The notes: generated by a model not told the origin, from the letters alone. DNA of 64,000 nucleotides from Treponema pectinovorum (GCF_900497595.1 NZ_UFQO01000001.1:62001-126000); one strand, 5' to 3'. Positions 26,921 to 34,667 are shown, counted from the stretch's first letter. Numbers and translations: made by a program.

Positions 26921-28622
26921 AGAAATGTTAAAACTACTTACAAAAACCGGCAAGAGAGATTTGATTATATCAAGTGTATTCTTTGCCCTTTATGGACTAA
27001 GCTCCATAGCCATGATTGTTATCGTATTTTCTATACTGTTTCAGATATTTGATGGGACGAGTTTAGATATGCTTTATAAATATTTTATTGCGATTGGATT
27101 ACTTGTAGTCTTCAAAGGTATTTGTAATATGGTCGCAGATATGAAAAAGCATAGTGCAGGTTTTGATATTGTTCAGCAAATAAGAGAAAGCATAATTATC
27201 AAATTAAAGAAATTCAGTTTGGGATTTTATACCAATGAAAGACTGGGAGAGATCAATACAATTTTACACAAAGATGTTGATAATATGTCCCTTGTTGTAG
27301 GACACATGTGGTCGAGAATGTTTGGTGATTTTTTGATAGGTGCAGTCGTATTTGTTGGTCTTGCAAGTATTGATATAAAGTTGGCACTGATAATGGCAGT
27401 ATCCGTTCCGATTGCACTTGCCTTTCTATATATGACAATTAAGCAATCTGAAAAAATAGAAAATCAGAACAACTTAAGCCTTCTTGATATGGTTAGCTTA
27501 TTTGTTGAATATGTTAGAGGAATACCTGTACTAAAGAGTTTTTCAAACAATAAGAGCTTGGATAATGAGCTTATGAATAAGACAAAAAAGTTTGGAGAAA
27601 CAAGTAAAGCAGCTTCAAGATTCAAGGCAAAACAGCTATCTATATTTGGTTTTTTACTGGATATTGGATATTTAGTTCTTTTAATTGCAGGAACAATATT
27701 TGTTGTAAAGGGAAATCTTGATGTACTTAATTTTATTATCTTTGCGGTAATCTCAAAAGAGTTTTATAAGCCGTTCGCTTCTATGGAACAACACTATATG
27801 TACTATGTTTCGGCGGTGGACAGTTATGAAAGACTTTCAAGAATTTTATATGCAGATGTAATACTGGATAAAGTGGACGGGATTATTCCGAAAGATAATG
27901 ATATAGCTTTTGAGAACATTGGTTTTTCCTATGAAAAAGATGAGTTCAAAATGGAAAATTTAAGTTTTGATATTGATGAAAAAACAATGACTGCACTGGT
28001 TGGTGAGTCAGGAAGTGGCAAAACGACGATAACTAACCTGTTATTAAGATTTTATGATGTGCAGCAAGGCAAAATTACACTTGGAGGAACTGATATAAGA
28101 GATATTCCTTATGATGAACTTTTGGATCGTATCAGCATTGTTATGCAGAATGTGGAGCTGTTTGATAATACGATTGAGGAAAATATCAGAGTAGGAAAAA
28201 AAGGGGCAACAAAAGAAGAAATCATCAAGGCTGCAAAGAAAGCAAGAATCCATGATTTTATTATGAGTTTACCTGAAGGTTATGAAACTGATATTGGAGA
28301 AAATGGTGGGATTTTATCAGGTGGACAAAGACAAAGAATATCTATTGCAAGAGCTTTTTTAAAGGATGCACCGATTTTAATTCTTGATGAAATGACAAGT
28401 AATGTTGATCCTGTAAATGAATCTTTGATACAAGATGCCATTACAGAACTTGCAAAGAATAGAACCGTACTTGTAGTGGCTCATCATTTAAAAACAATTC
28501 AGAAAGCTGACCAAATTCTTGTATTTCAAAAAGGAAATTTACTTGAAAAAGGAAAGCATGGGGAACTTCTTGAGGAAGATGGCTACTACACAAAATTATG
28601 GAAAGCTCAGTATGAGGTGTAA
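26913..28622 (+). CDS. ABC exporter half-transporter (permease-ATPase), second subunit
   Basis: A 569-aa partner of the preceding gene. Membrane domain at about 1-310; ATPase with Walker A GESGSGKTT near residue 365, signature LSGGQRQRIS, Walker B ILILDEMTSNVD and His-switch VAHHL. In both subunits the residue after the switch His is His rather than the usual Arg. Intact and coupled to the first subunit. The gene after it, an ECF-type ATPase, is broken, so any function needing all three is lost. Confidence 0.88.
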   Translation: MFREMLKLLTKTGKRDLIISSVFFALYGLSSIAMIVIVFSILFQIFDGTSLDMLYKYFIAIGLLVVFKGICNMVADMKKHSAGFDIVQQIRESIIIKLKKFSLGFYTNERLGEINTILHKDVDNMSLVVGHMWSRMFGDFLIGAVVFVGLASIDIKLALIMAVSVPIALAFLYMTIKQSEKIENQNNLSLLDMVSLFVEYVRGIPVLKSFSNNKSLDNELMNKTKKFGETSKAASRFKAKQLSIFGFLLDIGYLVLLIAGTIFVVKGNLDVLNFIIFAVISKEFYKPFASMEQHYMYYVSAVDSYERLSRILYADVILDKVDGIIPKDNDIAFENIGFSYEKDEFKMENLSFDIDEKTMTALVGESGSGKTTITNLLLRFYDVQQGKITLGGTDIRDIPYDELLDRISIVMQNVELFDNTIEENIRVGKKGATKEEIIKAAKKARIHDFIMSLPEGYETDIGENGGILSGGQRQRISIARAFLKDAPILILDEMTSNVDPVNESLIQDAITELAKNRTVLVVAHHLKTIQKADQILVFQKGNLLEKGKHGELLEEDGYYTKLWKAQYEV

Positions 28623-28624
28623 CC

Positions 28625-28886
28625 ATGATTTTGTAAAAAGATGTTTCTTATGAATGGGAAGATGGGGAAGTTGCTTTAAAAAATATCAATCTTGAAATTA
28701 AAAAAGGTGAATTTATTTTAATTTCAGGGAAAAGTGGAAGTGGTAAAAGCACTCTTGGAAGTGTAATGAATGTTCTTATTCCGCATTATTATAAAGGCAA
28801 AATGCAAGGAAAAGCCTTTGTGTCAGGAAAAGATATAAGCAAATTATTACTTCATGAAATAGGGCATATTGTAGGTACTGTATTTC
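28625..28886 (+). pseudogene. ECF/CbiO-type ABC ATPase, truncated and with a nonsense codon
   Basis: ATG 28625 lies 2 nt after the exporter gene but codon 4 is TAA (28634-28636). The frame then reads KDVSYEWEDGEVALKNINLE and a Walker A, ISGKSGSGKST, and stops matching after GHIVGTVF, where QDP would be expected. From there the sequence belongs to parB on the other strand. Only about 85 of some 280 or more residues remain. It marks the right end of the ICE remnant. Confidence 0.85.
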
Positions 28887-29559
28887 TTTTCAGTGGTGAT
28901 TTTATCTGCTTTTGAAATTGAGACCGTGCCGCTTTTTACTGCTTCAAGAGTTTCATCGTCTGCGTTGTTGATGATGTTACGCATCCTTTCTGCCGTACGA
29001 GTCGAGACTCCAAGAACAGCTGCTATTTCTTCCGATGATTTTCCTGTGGATTGTCCATCTGCCTTTTTACCCGGATTTTTAAGTTGGTCAAGTTTTGCCA
29101 TTGCATCAAGTTTTTGATACGGCGGTTCAAGGTTTCGTCTTAGAATCTGAAGTTCATAGGCATATATCAAGGTTTCCGTTCTGGTATCAAAGGTATGAAT
29201 ATATGCTGGAATTTCTTCAATGTCAGCAATCTTTGCAGCGGCAACACGGTGTGCACCGTCTCCAGGAATTGGTTTTTCTAGTGTTTCTGGCTCTTCTCTG
29301 ATTTTGAAAAGATGAATTACCTGTGTCTTGTCATACCCTTTTGCTATCATTGACTCAGCAATTGACTTTGCCATTTCTTCATTGAACGGAAATATTTCTG
29401 TGAAGTCTCCTTTTGGATTTTCTGCAATATCTTCAATTTTGACCTTCTCAAAGCCAGTATTTTGTGTAACTAAGGCTTTTCCAGATGAAAATGCCTGTGC
29501 AAGCTGATTGTTATCATTGTGTTTTTTAAGTCGTTGTATGAAATCTTTTTGCTTGGCAT
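28847..29559 (-). pseudogene. parB: ParB-like partition protein, frameshifted and 3'-truncated
   Basis: ATG 29559 with site GGAGAGAG follows parA by 3 nt and reads MPSKKISYNDLK, then loses frame at an A6 run (T6 at 29522-29527 on the plus strand). Adding one A restores KKHNDNNQLAQAFSSGKAL and the ParB core: PGDGAHRVAAA, ELQILRRNLEP, and a helix-turn-helix with EEIAAVLGVSTRTAERM. The native sequence ends at DKITTEKK, about 28887, where ICE DNA begins; the frame runs on to 28847 in foreign sequence. The DNA-recognition part is mostly present but the C-terminal dimer domain is lost. Confidence 0.8.
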
Positions 29560-29562
29560 ATT

Positions 29563-30318
29563 TTATTCTCTCTCCAAATCCTTACAAAGTTCACAAATGA
29601 CCGACAGAGTTTCTTTTTTTACTCCTTCAAGGTATTGAAGCGGAATATGCACGGTCTGAGCTTTACGAAATCCCTGGTCTACAGGAACAATATAAAGTTT
29701 TGAATCTGTTGCTGACTTAATTTTTTCAAGATAATCTGCCTGTTGAACAAGCCTTAAATCCCTTGAATTCAAGATGATTTTGTTCATCTTTGGTTTGTCG
29801 GTATCGTATCGGTCTTTTAGAGAGTCAATATTTTGCATGAATGTAATAAGTCCGTCAGATGAAAATTCATCGATATTTAAAACCGTAACGGCTTCATCAG
29901 AAGAAGCCAGCAGACAGCTTTCTTCAAGGGCTCCAAAAGACGGTGATGTGTCAATAACGAGAAAATCAAGGTCTTCCTTAACTTCCCGACAAATATGTTT
30001 GATGATAAATGGTTGCTGGGTTGCAAGTGTTTTTGAATAAAGCCTTAAATCAGAGTTTAAGCTTGCTGTTGGAATAATTGAAAGATTTTCAACCTGGGTT
30101 TTAATGATTGCATCTTTTGCAGGTAACTTTTTCATAAGAACATCTGCAAGTTCTACAGAAATTGTGTCGATGCCAAGCCAAGTCGTTGCGTTCCCCTGTG
30201 GGTCTGCATCTAGCATCAATACTTTTTTTCCATTTTCCGCCAACTGCACAGCTGTTGATACGGGAATGCTGGTTTTTCCAGTGCCACCCTTTTGAAGTGC
30301 AAAGGTAATTGTTTTCAT
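29563..30318 (-). CDS. parA: ParA-family partition ATPase
   Basis: A 251-aa Walker-type ATPase: deviant Walker A KGGTGKTS near residue 11, LMLDADPQGNAT near 35 and FLVIDTSPSFGALEE near 117. ParA proteins move plasmid or chromosome DNA with ParB bound to parS. Ribosome site AGAGGA. It is intact but its ParB is broken, so partition probably fails. The upstream leader is rich in hairpins. It belonged to the outer element into which the ICE was inserted. Confidence 0.92.
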   Translation of the reverse strand: MKTITFALQKGGTGKTSIPVSTAVQLAENGKKVLMLDADPQGNATTWLGIDTISVELADVLMKKLPAKDAIIKTQVENLSIIPTASLNSDLRLYSKTLATQQPFIIKHICREVKEDLDFLVIDTSPSFGALEESCLLASSDEAVTVLNIDEFSSDGLITFMQNIDSLKDRYDTDKPKMNKIILNSRDLRLVQQADYLEKIKSATDSKLYIVPVDQGFRKAQTVHIPLQYLEGVKKETLSVICELCKDLERE

Positions 30319-30349
30319 AGTCAGTCCTCTATGATTATTAAGTTTATAT

Positions 30350-30363
30350 CTCTCATACGAGAG
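30350..30363. repeat. Short inverted repeat in the parA leader
   Basis: CTCTC-ATAC-GAGAG lies 32 nt upstream of parA. It could be a ParA or ParB binding site or part of the leader RNA; nothing more can be said. Confidence 0.35.
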
Positions 30364-30369
30364 TCTATT

Positions 30370-30440
30370 GACCCAAGAAGGAGTTGAACCTTCCAGAATA
30401 AAACAGGCGCTGACAAGTCCTATTCCAAACCGTCTGGGTC
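30370..30440 (-). other. tRNA-like three-way-junction element upstream of parA
   Basis: Read leftward, 71 nt fold as an outer stem GACCCAG/TTGGGTC enclosing a hairpin GGAATA...TATTCT and a T-arm-like hairpin GAAGG-TTCAACT-CCTTC. The acceptor and T-arm proportions resemble a tRNA, but no convincing D arm or anticodon arm can be drawn. It may be a tRNA relic or a structured control RNA in the parA leader. Confidence 0.4.
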
Positions 30441-30447
30441 GAAAAAG

Positions 30448-30480
30448 AGCCAGTAGTTTTTTGAAAACATCTGGCTTTTA
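30448..30480. terminator. Bidirectional terminator-like hairpin
   Basis: AGCCAG pairs with CTGGCT, and inside them GTTTT with AAAAC, around a TTG loop. T-runs follow on the plus strand and, as CTCTTTTTC, on the minus strand. Confidence 0.65.
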
Positions 30481-30488
30481 TGCAACAC

Positions 30489-30521
30489 TTCCAAAAGAAC
30501 AAAGGAGGAGACCTTTTGGAA
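30489..30521. repeat. 9-bp inverted repeat with a ribosome-site-like loop
   Basis: TTCCAAAAG and CTTTTGGAA are perfect arms around a 15-nt loop containing AGGAGGAG. No open frame follows closely on the plus strand, so the loop may serve another role such as antisense control. Confidence 0.4.
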
Positions 30522-30533
30522 AATGAGCATAAA

Positions 30534-30574
30534 AAAAGAACCTTCCTATTGGACTGAACAGAAGGTTCTTTTAA
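30534..30574. terminator. Bidirectional terminator
   Basis: AAAAGAACCTTC and GAAGGTTCTTTT are perfect 12-bp arms with a 15-nt loop; T-runs follow on both strands. It separates the parA element from the tRNA-Glu side. The following 160 nt show no gene. Confidence 0.8.
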
Positions 30575-30734
30575 CAAAAAGAATGCTAAATCAAACTGTG
30601 CCAACCAATAGAAATGACGCTAATACACCTCTTTTTTGATTGTTTTAGTTGTAGATTTAGCGCCTTAAAGGAAAACGAAGAAAACGAACTTTTTACGAAT
30701 TCCCTATAAGACGAACTTATACCAATTTGTTTAC

Positions 30735-30752
30735 AAAATATATTTTTCTTAT
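30735..30752 (+). repeat. Right copy of 18-nt direct repeat flanking the island
   Basis: This is identical to 11865-11882 (AAAATATATTTTTCTTAT). It abuts the -35 box of the tRNA-Glu promoter. As a pair they suggest the outer limits of the island. Confidence 0.4.
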
Positions 30753-30780
30753 TGACAAAAAAAATCGCTTTTGTTAATAT
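30752..30780 (+). promoter_or_regulatory. Promoter of tRNA-Glu
   Basis: TTGACA (30752-30757) and TAATAT (30775-30780) with a 17-nt spacer, 30 nt upstream of the tRNA. A 7-bp inverted repeat CAATTAC-GAA-GTAATTG lies in the leader. Confidence 0.8.
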
Positions 30781-30810
30781 ACCAACGTCAATTACGAAGT
30801 AATTGCAAAT

Positions 30811-30882
30811 GTCTCCCTCGTCTAGTGGTTAGGACATCGGGTTTTCATCCCGACAACATGGGTTCAATTCCCGTGGGAGATG
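30811..30882 (+). tRNA. tRNA-Glu (anticodon TTC)
   Basis: A complete cloverleaf: acceptor GTCTCCC/GGGAGAT, D arm with TAGTGGTTAGGA, anticodon stem TCGGG/CCCGA with loop TTTTCAT (anticodon TTC) and T arm with GGTTCAATTCC. CCA is not encoded. Confidence 0.97.
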
Positions 30883-30898
30883 ATTTTTTTCAGATAAA

Positions 30899-30947
30899 AA
30901 CCCCTTGATTTGTTTTTGCATTTTTTGCTGGCATCAAGGGGTTTTTT
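30899..30947 (+). terminator. Rho-independent terminator after tRNA-Glu
   Basis: Perfect 11-bp arms AACCCCTTGAT and ATCAAGGGGTT with a 23-nt loop, then T6. It ends the tRNA transcript and shows that the helicase gene starts downstream of it. Confidence 0.9.
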
Positions 30948-30987
30948 AATTGATAGTTTTTCTGTCATCCTTTTTTGGAGATGTAAT

Positions 30988-33441
30988 TTGGAAATTAACA
31001 GGCGTTTTTCAGAAAGCACAAGGCTTGAAATCAAAAATCAGATAGAAGATGCCAACGGAAACGAAGTTTTTTTTGCAGGTTATATAGACGAAACTGGAAT
31101 GATTATTTCGGTCGAGGCTCTATCCAGAGGAAATATAAACAGTGTTCCAATTCATTATTCTGGAGCAAGAAAATCCTCGGTTCTAATTCACAATCATCCG
31201 TCGGGAAATCTATATCCTTCTGATGCAGATTTAGCTTTTGCAAGTGATTGTGCAGAAAATGCTCAAGGTTTTTACATAATCAATAACGAAGTTTCAGATG
31301 TCTATGTCGTTATGGAGGCTGTACTTCCTGTTGTGGTAAAAAAAATTGATCCAGAACAAGCCAGCGATTATCTTTCGAATTCTGGTTCTTTCGCAAAAAA
31401 GTCAAAAGATTATGAGGAACGCCCATCTCAATTAGCCCTTGTAAAAAAAATTACACTTGCATTTAACGACAACAAAATTGGAGTTTTTGAAGCAGGAACA
31501 GGAGTCGGTAAATCTTTTTCATATTTGATTCCTTCTATCCTTTGGGCGCTTGAAAATAAAGAAAGAGTTGTAATTTCCACAGGTACAATAAATCTTCAGC
31601 AACAACTCATAGAAAAAGATATTCCAAAAGCGGAAGAAATTGTCGGTAAAAAATTAAAGACAGTGTTGGTAAAAGGAAGGCAAAATTTTGTCTGTTTGCG
31701 CCGCCTTGAAGATGTGGGAAAAGAAAGAGATCTTTTTGACGAAGAACAGGAAAGTTTTGATAAAATTTTTGAATGGGCAAAAACCACTAAAACAGGAAGT
31801 CGCACCGACCTTTCTTTTTTGCCACTGGAGAATATCTGGCAAAAGGTTAATTCAGAATCCGACGCCTGTATGGGAATGAAGTGCCCTTTTCGAGAAAAGT
31901 GCTTTGTCATGAAAATGCGGAAAGAAGCGATTGACGCAAATCTTTTGATTGTAAATCATCATTTGCTTTTTGCTGATATACAAACTCGTCTTGACAGCAT
32001 TGGTTTTGAAGATTCTGCCGTCCTTCCTCCTTATAAGCGCTTGATTTTTGATGAAGCTCATGGAATTGAAGAAGCAGCAACGTCATTTTTTAGTACTCAG
32101 TTAAATAGATTTAGAGTACAAAAGCAGTTAAACCTAATGTACAGGCAAAGGCGCAATTCTGTCGCTGGATTTTTACTTACTTTGCTTTCTCTTTCGATGG
32201 CAGAAGAAAATGCTGACGAACTTATGGAAAGCGTAAATAAAATAAAAATCGCTTTGGCTAACCTTGATGAGCAATCACTTGACATTCTTGAAAATGATTA
32301 CACTTTGAGAGTTTTTGATGGAACAAAATTGAAATTTGCAAAAGTTTTTGAAGCGATGTCTTCCTTGCAAAAAAATCTTTCGGATTTTGTAGGAACGGTA
32401 CGGAAATTATTTGATTTTATTCCAGAAGAAGATAATGAAAGTCCTGTTTTGTATGAAAGTAGAAGTGTTCTAAGACGATTGGAAGATTTTTCTATTTTTA
32501 TGCACAATTTTTTGTCGTGGGATGAGCATCAAGATAGCGTTTTTTGGATTCAAAAATCAAGGCTTTCGTCAAATTCTACAAAAAATGATGAAAATCCCTT
32601 TTATGTTCAATTTATTCAGACCCCACTTGATATTGCCCCAACTATGAACAGAGGTGTTTTTGAAAACATGTCTAGTGTTGTCTGTACTTCCGCAACTCTT
32701 TCAATAGGGAATTCTTTTAATTATTGGAAAAAACGCACTGGTGTTTTTTTTGCAGACGAACAGCGACTTAGCGAAGGTGATTTTCCTTCTCCGTTCCCTT
32801 ATGAAAAAAATGTTTTGTTTGCAGTTACAAAAGATGCCCCTTTTCCGGAAGATTTTATTTCGTTTCAAAGCTATGCAGAAGATGCAATCGTAAAGCTTTT
32901 AAAAGCTTGTGGTGGAAGGACTTTGGTTTTATTCACCGCTTATGATTCTTTAAGGCATGCTTGTGATTCAGCAAAAACCGCTTTTAAAGCTTCTGGAATA
33001 AATATTTTAAAACAAGGCGACGATGATCGCTTTAGACTTTTGAACACTTTTAAAGAAGATGAGAGCAGTGTTCTTTTTGCAACCGATTCTTTTTGGGAAG
33101 GTGTGGATGTGCCAGGGTCAAGTCTTTCGCAGGTTATTATTGTAAAACTTCCGTTTTTGGTTCCAAATAATCCAGTTTTTGCAGCAAGATCGGAATTGGT
33201 TTTGCAAAGGGGCGGAAATCCTTTTATGGAGCTTTCGCTGCCAGAGGCTGTTATAAAATTTAGGCAAGGGTTTGGAAGGCTTATGAGGCGCAATTCTGAC
33301 AGGGGAGCGATTGTCGTTTTGGATAGGCGAATTGTTGAAAAGCATTATGGAAAAATTTTTACTTCAAGTTTGCCAGAAACAAAAAAAATGTATGACTCGA
33401 TTGAAAATATTGCTAAAGCGGTAGAATCCTTTATCGATTAA
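30988..33441 (+). CDS. DinG/XPD-type DNA helicase with N-terminal JAMM (RadC-like) domain
   Basis: About 817 aa from TTG 30988, which has GGAG 7 nt upstream; an open extension to 30910 lies inside the tRNA terminator and was rejected. Residues about 20-130 carry the metal-protease-like motif HNHPSGNLYPSDAD (about 68-81), as in RadC/JAMM proteins. The rest is a DinG-type superfamily 2 helicase: GTGVGKSFSYLIP near 170, four cysteines for a 4Fe-4S cluster (one near 236, then the CMGMKCPFREKC group), DEAH near 353, and a C-terminal motif FRQGFGRLMRR. DinG helicases unwind DNA 5'-3' and resolve R-loops or D-loops. The fused JAMM domain is unusual. Confidence 0.88.
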   Translation: MEINRRFSESTRLEIKNQIEDANGNEVFFAGYIDETGMIISVEALSRGNINSVPIHYSGARKSSVLIHNHPSGNLYPSDADLAFASDCAENAQGFYIINNEVSDVYVVMEAVLPVVVKKIDPEQASDYLSNSGSFAKKSKDYEERPSQLALVKKITLAFNDNKIGVFEAGTGVGKSFSYLIPSILWALENKERVVISTGTINLQQQLIEKDIPKAEEIVGKKLKTVLVKGRQNFVCLRRLEDVGKERDLFDEEQESFDKIFEWAKTTKTGSRTDLSFLPLENIWQKVNSESDACMGMKCPFREKCFVMKMRKEAIDANLLIVNHHLLFADIQTRLDSIGFEDSAVLPPYKRLIFDEAHGIEEAATSFFSTQLNRFRVQKQLNLMYRQRRNSVAGFLLTLLSLSMAEENADELMESVNKIKIALANLDEQSLDILENDYTLRVFDGTKLKFAKVFEAMSSLQKNLSDFVGTVRKLFDFIPEEDNESPVLYESRSVLRRLEDFSIFMHNFLSWDEHQDSVFWIQKSRLSSNSTKNDENPFYVQFIQTPLDIAPTMNRGVFENMSSVVCTSATLSIGNSFNYWKKRTGVFFADEQRLSEGDFPSPFPYEKNVLFAVTKDAPFPEDFISFQSYAEDAIVKLLKACGGRTLVLFTAYDSLRHACDSAKTAFKASGINILKQGDDDRFRLLNTFKEDESSVLFATDSFWEGVDVPGSSLSQVIIVKLPFLVPNNPVFAARSELVLQRGGNPFMELSLPEAVIKFRQGFGRLMRRNSDRGAIVVLDRRIVEKHYGKIFTSSLPETKKMYDSIENIAKAVESFID

Positions 33442-33484
33442 ATATGTATGATTAAAAAATTACTTTGAAGATAAGAAGGGTAAA

Positions 33485-33538
33485 AAAAATCCTGCTCAAC
33501 CGTGTACTTTGGTTTTAGCAGGATTTTTATGATTAAAA
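33485..33538. terminator. Bidirectional terminator between convergent genes
   Basis: AAAAATCCTGCT and AGCAGGATTTTT pair, with an inner AACC/GGTT, and A/T-runs on both sides. It serves the helicase gene from the left and the small zinc-ribbon gene from the right. Confidence 0.9.
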
Positions 33539-33541
33539 CGT

Positions 33542-33718
33542 CTACTTTCTAAAATCTTTAGGGCGACGTTTTGTGAGTTTACAACCAGAACATTCTGCAA
33601 CGTTGCGGAGTCTTCCGTTTTCATACAAAGTCTTCATTACGATTTCGCCGTTACATACAGGGCAGATGAATTTTTGAGTTGCAACTGCAGTACGTGAGTT
33701 CTTACTTGCACCAGCCAT
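33542..33718 (-). CDS. Small zinc-ribbon protein (58 aa)
   Basis: ATG 33718 has a strong site (GGAGG, 7 nt spacing). The 58-residue product contains FICPVCNGEI and AECSGCKLTKRR, i.e. two CxxC pairs that should bind zinc, and is rich in Lys/Arg. Basic, tiny and next to rpsT, it may bind RNA or the ribosome, but it is not a ribosomal protein I can name. The convergent terminator closes it. Confidence 0.85.
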   Translation of the reverse strand: MAGASKNSRTAVATQKFICPVCNGEIVMKTLYENGRLRNVAECSGCKLTKRRPKDFRK

Positions 33719-33871
33719 GACTTTTCCTCCAAAAATATTCGAATATGTTGAAGTATTCTAATGATTCTTTATGGCTGTGTCAATAATACAAAAAGCCGAA
33801 TTCTAAATAATTCTAGATTGAACATTATAAGTAGCGACAGAAAGTCAGTTTTTCAATAATTATGCAATATA

Positions 33872-33900
33872 TTGACTATAAATCACTGCTTTGATAAACT
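33872..33900 (+). promoter_or_regulatory. Likely promoter of rpsT
   Basis: TTGACT (33872-33877) and TAAACT (33895-33900) with a 17-nt spacer, about 30 nt upstream of the start codon. Confidence 0.5.
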
Positions 33901-33930
33901 TATTGAAGTTTTTTAATGGGGGTGCCTCCT

Positions 33931-34215
33931 TTGGCTGGAAAAAAATCATCTGCAGAAAAAAGATATGCACAGAGCGAAGTTCGCCGCTTGCACAATAAAG
34001 CAATTAAAAGTGAAGTTCGCACTTATGCAAGACAGTTTGTAGAAGCGGTTCAGGCAAAAGATGCAAAAGTTGCACAGGAAAGATTGACAACTTTGGTATC
34101 AAAACTTGATTCTGCTCGCAGTAAGGGTGTTATTTCACGGAATGCTGTATCTCGCAAAAAGTCTCGCATGATGAAACTCTATAATGTTTCATTCAATGCA
34201 ACCGCTGCAAAATAA
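33931..34215 (+). CDS. rpsT: 30S ribosomal protein S20
   Basis: 94 aa from TTG 33931, giving an N-terminus like the family (AGKKSSAEKRYAQSEVRR), followed by NKAIKSEVRTYARQF and SARSKGVISRNAVSRKKSR. S20 binds the 5' domain of 16S rRNA. A GGGGG ribosome site lies 8 nt upstream, with CCTCC between it and the start that could pair with it. Escherichia coli rpsT also uses UUG and is autoregulated, so a similar control is possible here. ATG 33916 and GTG 33922 are alternative in-frame starts. Confidence 0.92.
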   Translation: MAGKKSSAEKRYAQSEVRRLHNKAIKSEVRTYARQFVEAVQAKDAKVAQERLTTLVSKLDSARSKGVISRNAVSRKKSRMMKLYNVSFNATAAK

Positions 34216-34241
34216 TTCATTAAGGACTCATTGTCTAAAAA

Positions 34242-34290
34242 CCTGGTGCTGTGATTGAGATTGTGGTTGCAGTATCAGGAATTTTTTTTC
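34242..34290 (+). terminator. Rho-independent terminator of rpsT
   Basis: CCTGGTGCTG and CAGTATCAGG form a 10-bp stem with two G-U pairs and an 18-nt loop, followed by AA and T8. Confidence 0.75.
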
Positions 34291-34316
34291 TAATTTATGT
34301 CTTATGGGGGTAAATC

Positions 34317-34667
34317 ATGTCATCTAAAAAAGTTACAAAATACGATTTAGTTGAATCAGTTTACCAAAACACACAATGCGAAAAAAAAATCGTTCAAGAT
34401 GTTGTAGAACAGCTTCTTGATGAAATAAAACTTGCTTTAAAAAATGGAAACGCAATCGAATTGCGAGGATTTGGAACTTTTGAACTTAGATTGCGAAAAG
34501 GTCGTTCAAAGGCGAGAAATCCTAAAACAGGTGAACAACTTACAGTCGCACCTCATTATGTGGCGGCTTTTCGTTCTGGGCAGGAATTGAAAAAGGCTCT
34601 TTGGGAGTTGCCTGTATCAGTTAGAAATCAAATTTTAGTCGAAGAGTCAAATTTGAGGTCGAATTGA
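34317..34667 (+). CDS. HU/IHF-family DNA-binding protein
   Basis: A 116-aa histone-like protein with ribosome site GGGGG. Family features are VTKYDLVESVYQ, IELRGFGTFELR and the DNA-arm region GRSKARNPKTGEQ. It has an N-terminal addition and a C-terminal extension (after LKKAL) compared with 90-aa HU. It bends and packs DNA as a dimer. The stop overlaps the start of lnt by 4 nt. Confidence 0.93.
   Translation: MSSKKVTKYDLVESVYQNTQCEKKIVQDVVEQLLDEIKLALKNGNAIELRGFGTFELRLRKGRSKARNPKTGEQLTVAPHYVAAFRSGQELKKALWELPVSVRNQILVEESNLRSN

Larger units (their letters stand above)
12720..28886. mobile_element. Remnant of a Firmicutes-type integrative conjugative element
   Basis: This 16-kb block carries ICE hallmarks: an SNF2-type helicase, an OB-fold protein, a MobP-type relaxase with MobC, and cargo (restriction-modification, Qat, TetR plus ABC exporter). 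Both ends cut through genes: the N-terminus of the helicase is missing at about 12720, and an ABC gene is cut at about 28886, where a Treponema-like parB resumes. Ribosome sites (GGAGG-type) and heavy AGA/ATA codon use differ from the flanking chromosome. There is no integrase, no type IV secretion gene and no replication gene. The ends are estimates from loss of homology to the expected proteins. Confidence 0.8.

Noticed and set aside
11883-30734. Integrase or recombinase gene
   Set aside because: Searched by eye for tyrosine and serine recombinase motifs in the island; none found, so attachment repeats stay tentative.
30910-30987. N-terminal extension of the helicase frame
   Set aside because: It lies in the tRNA terminator hairpin; TTG 30988 has a proper ribosome site.
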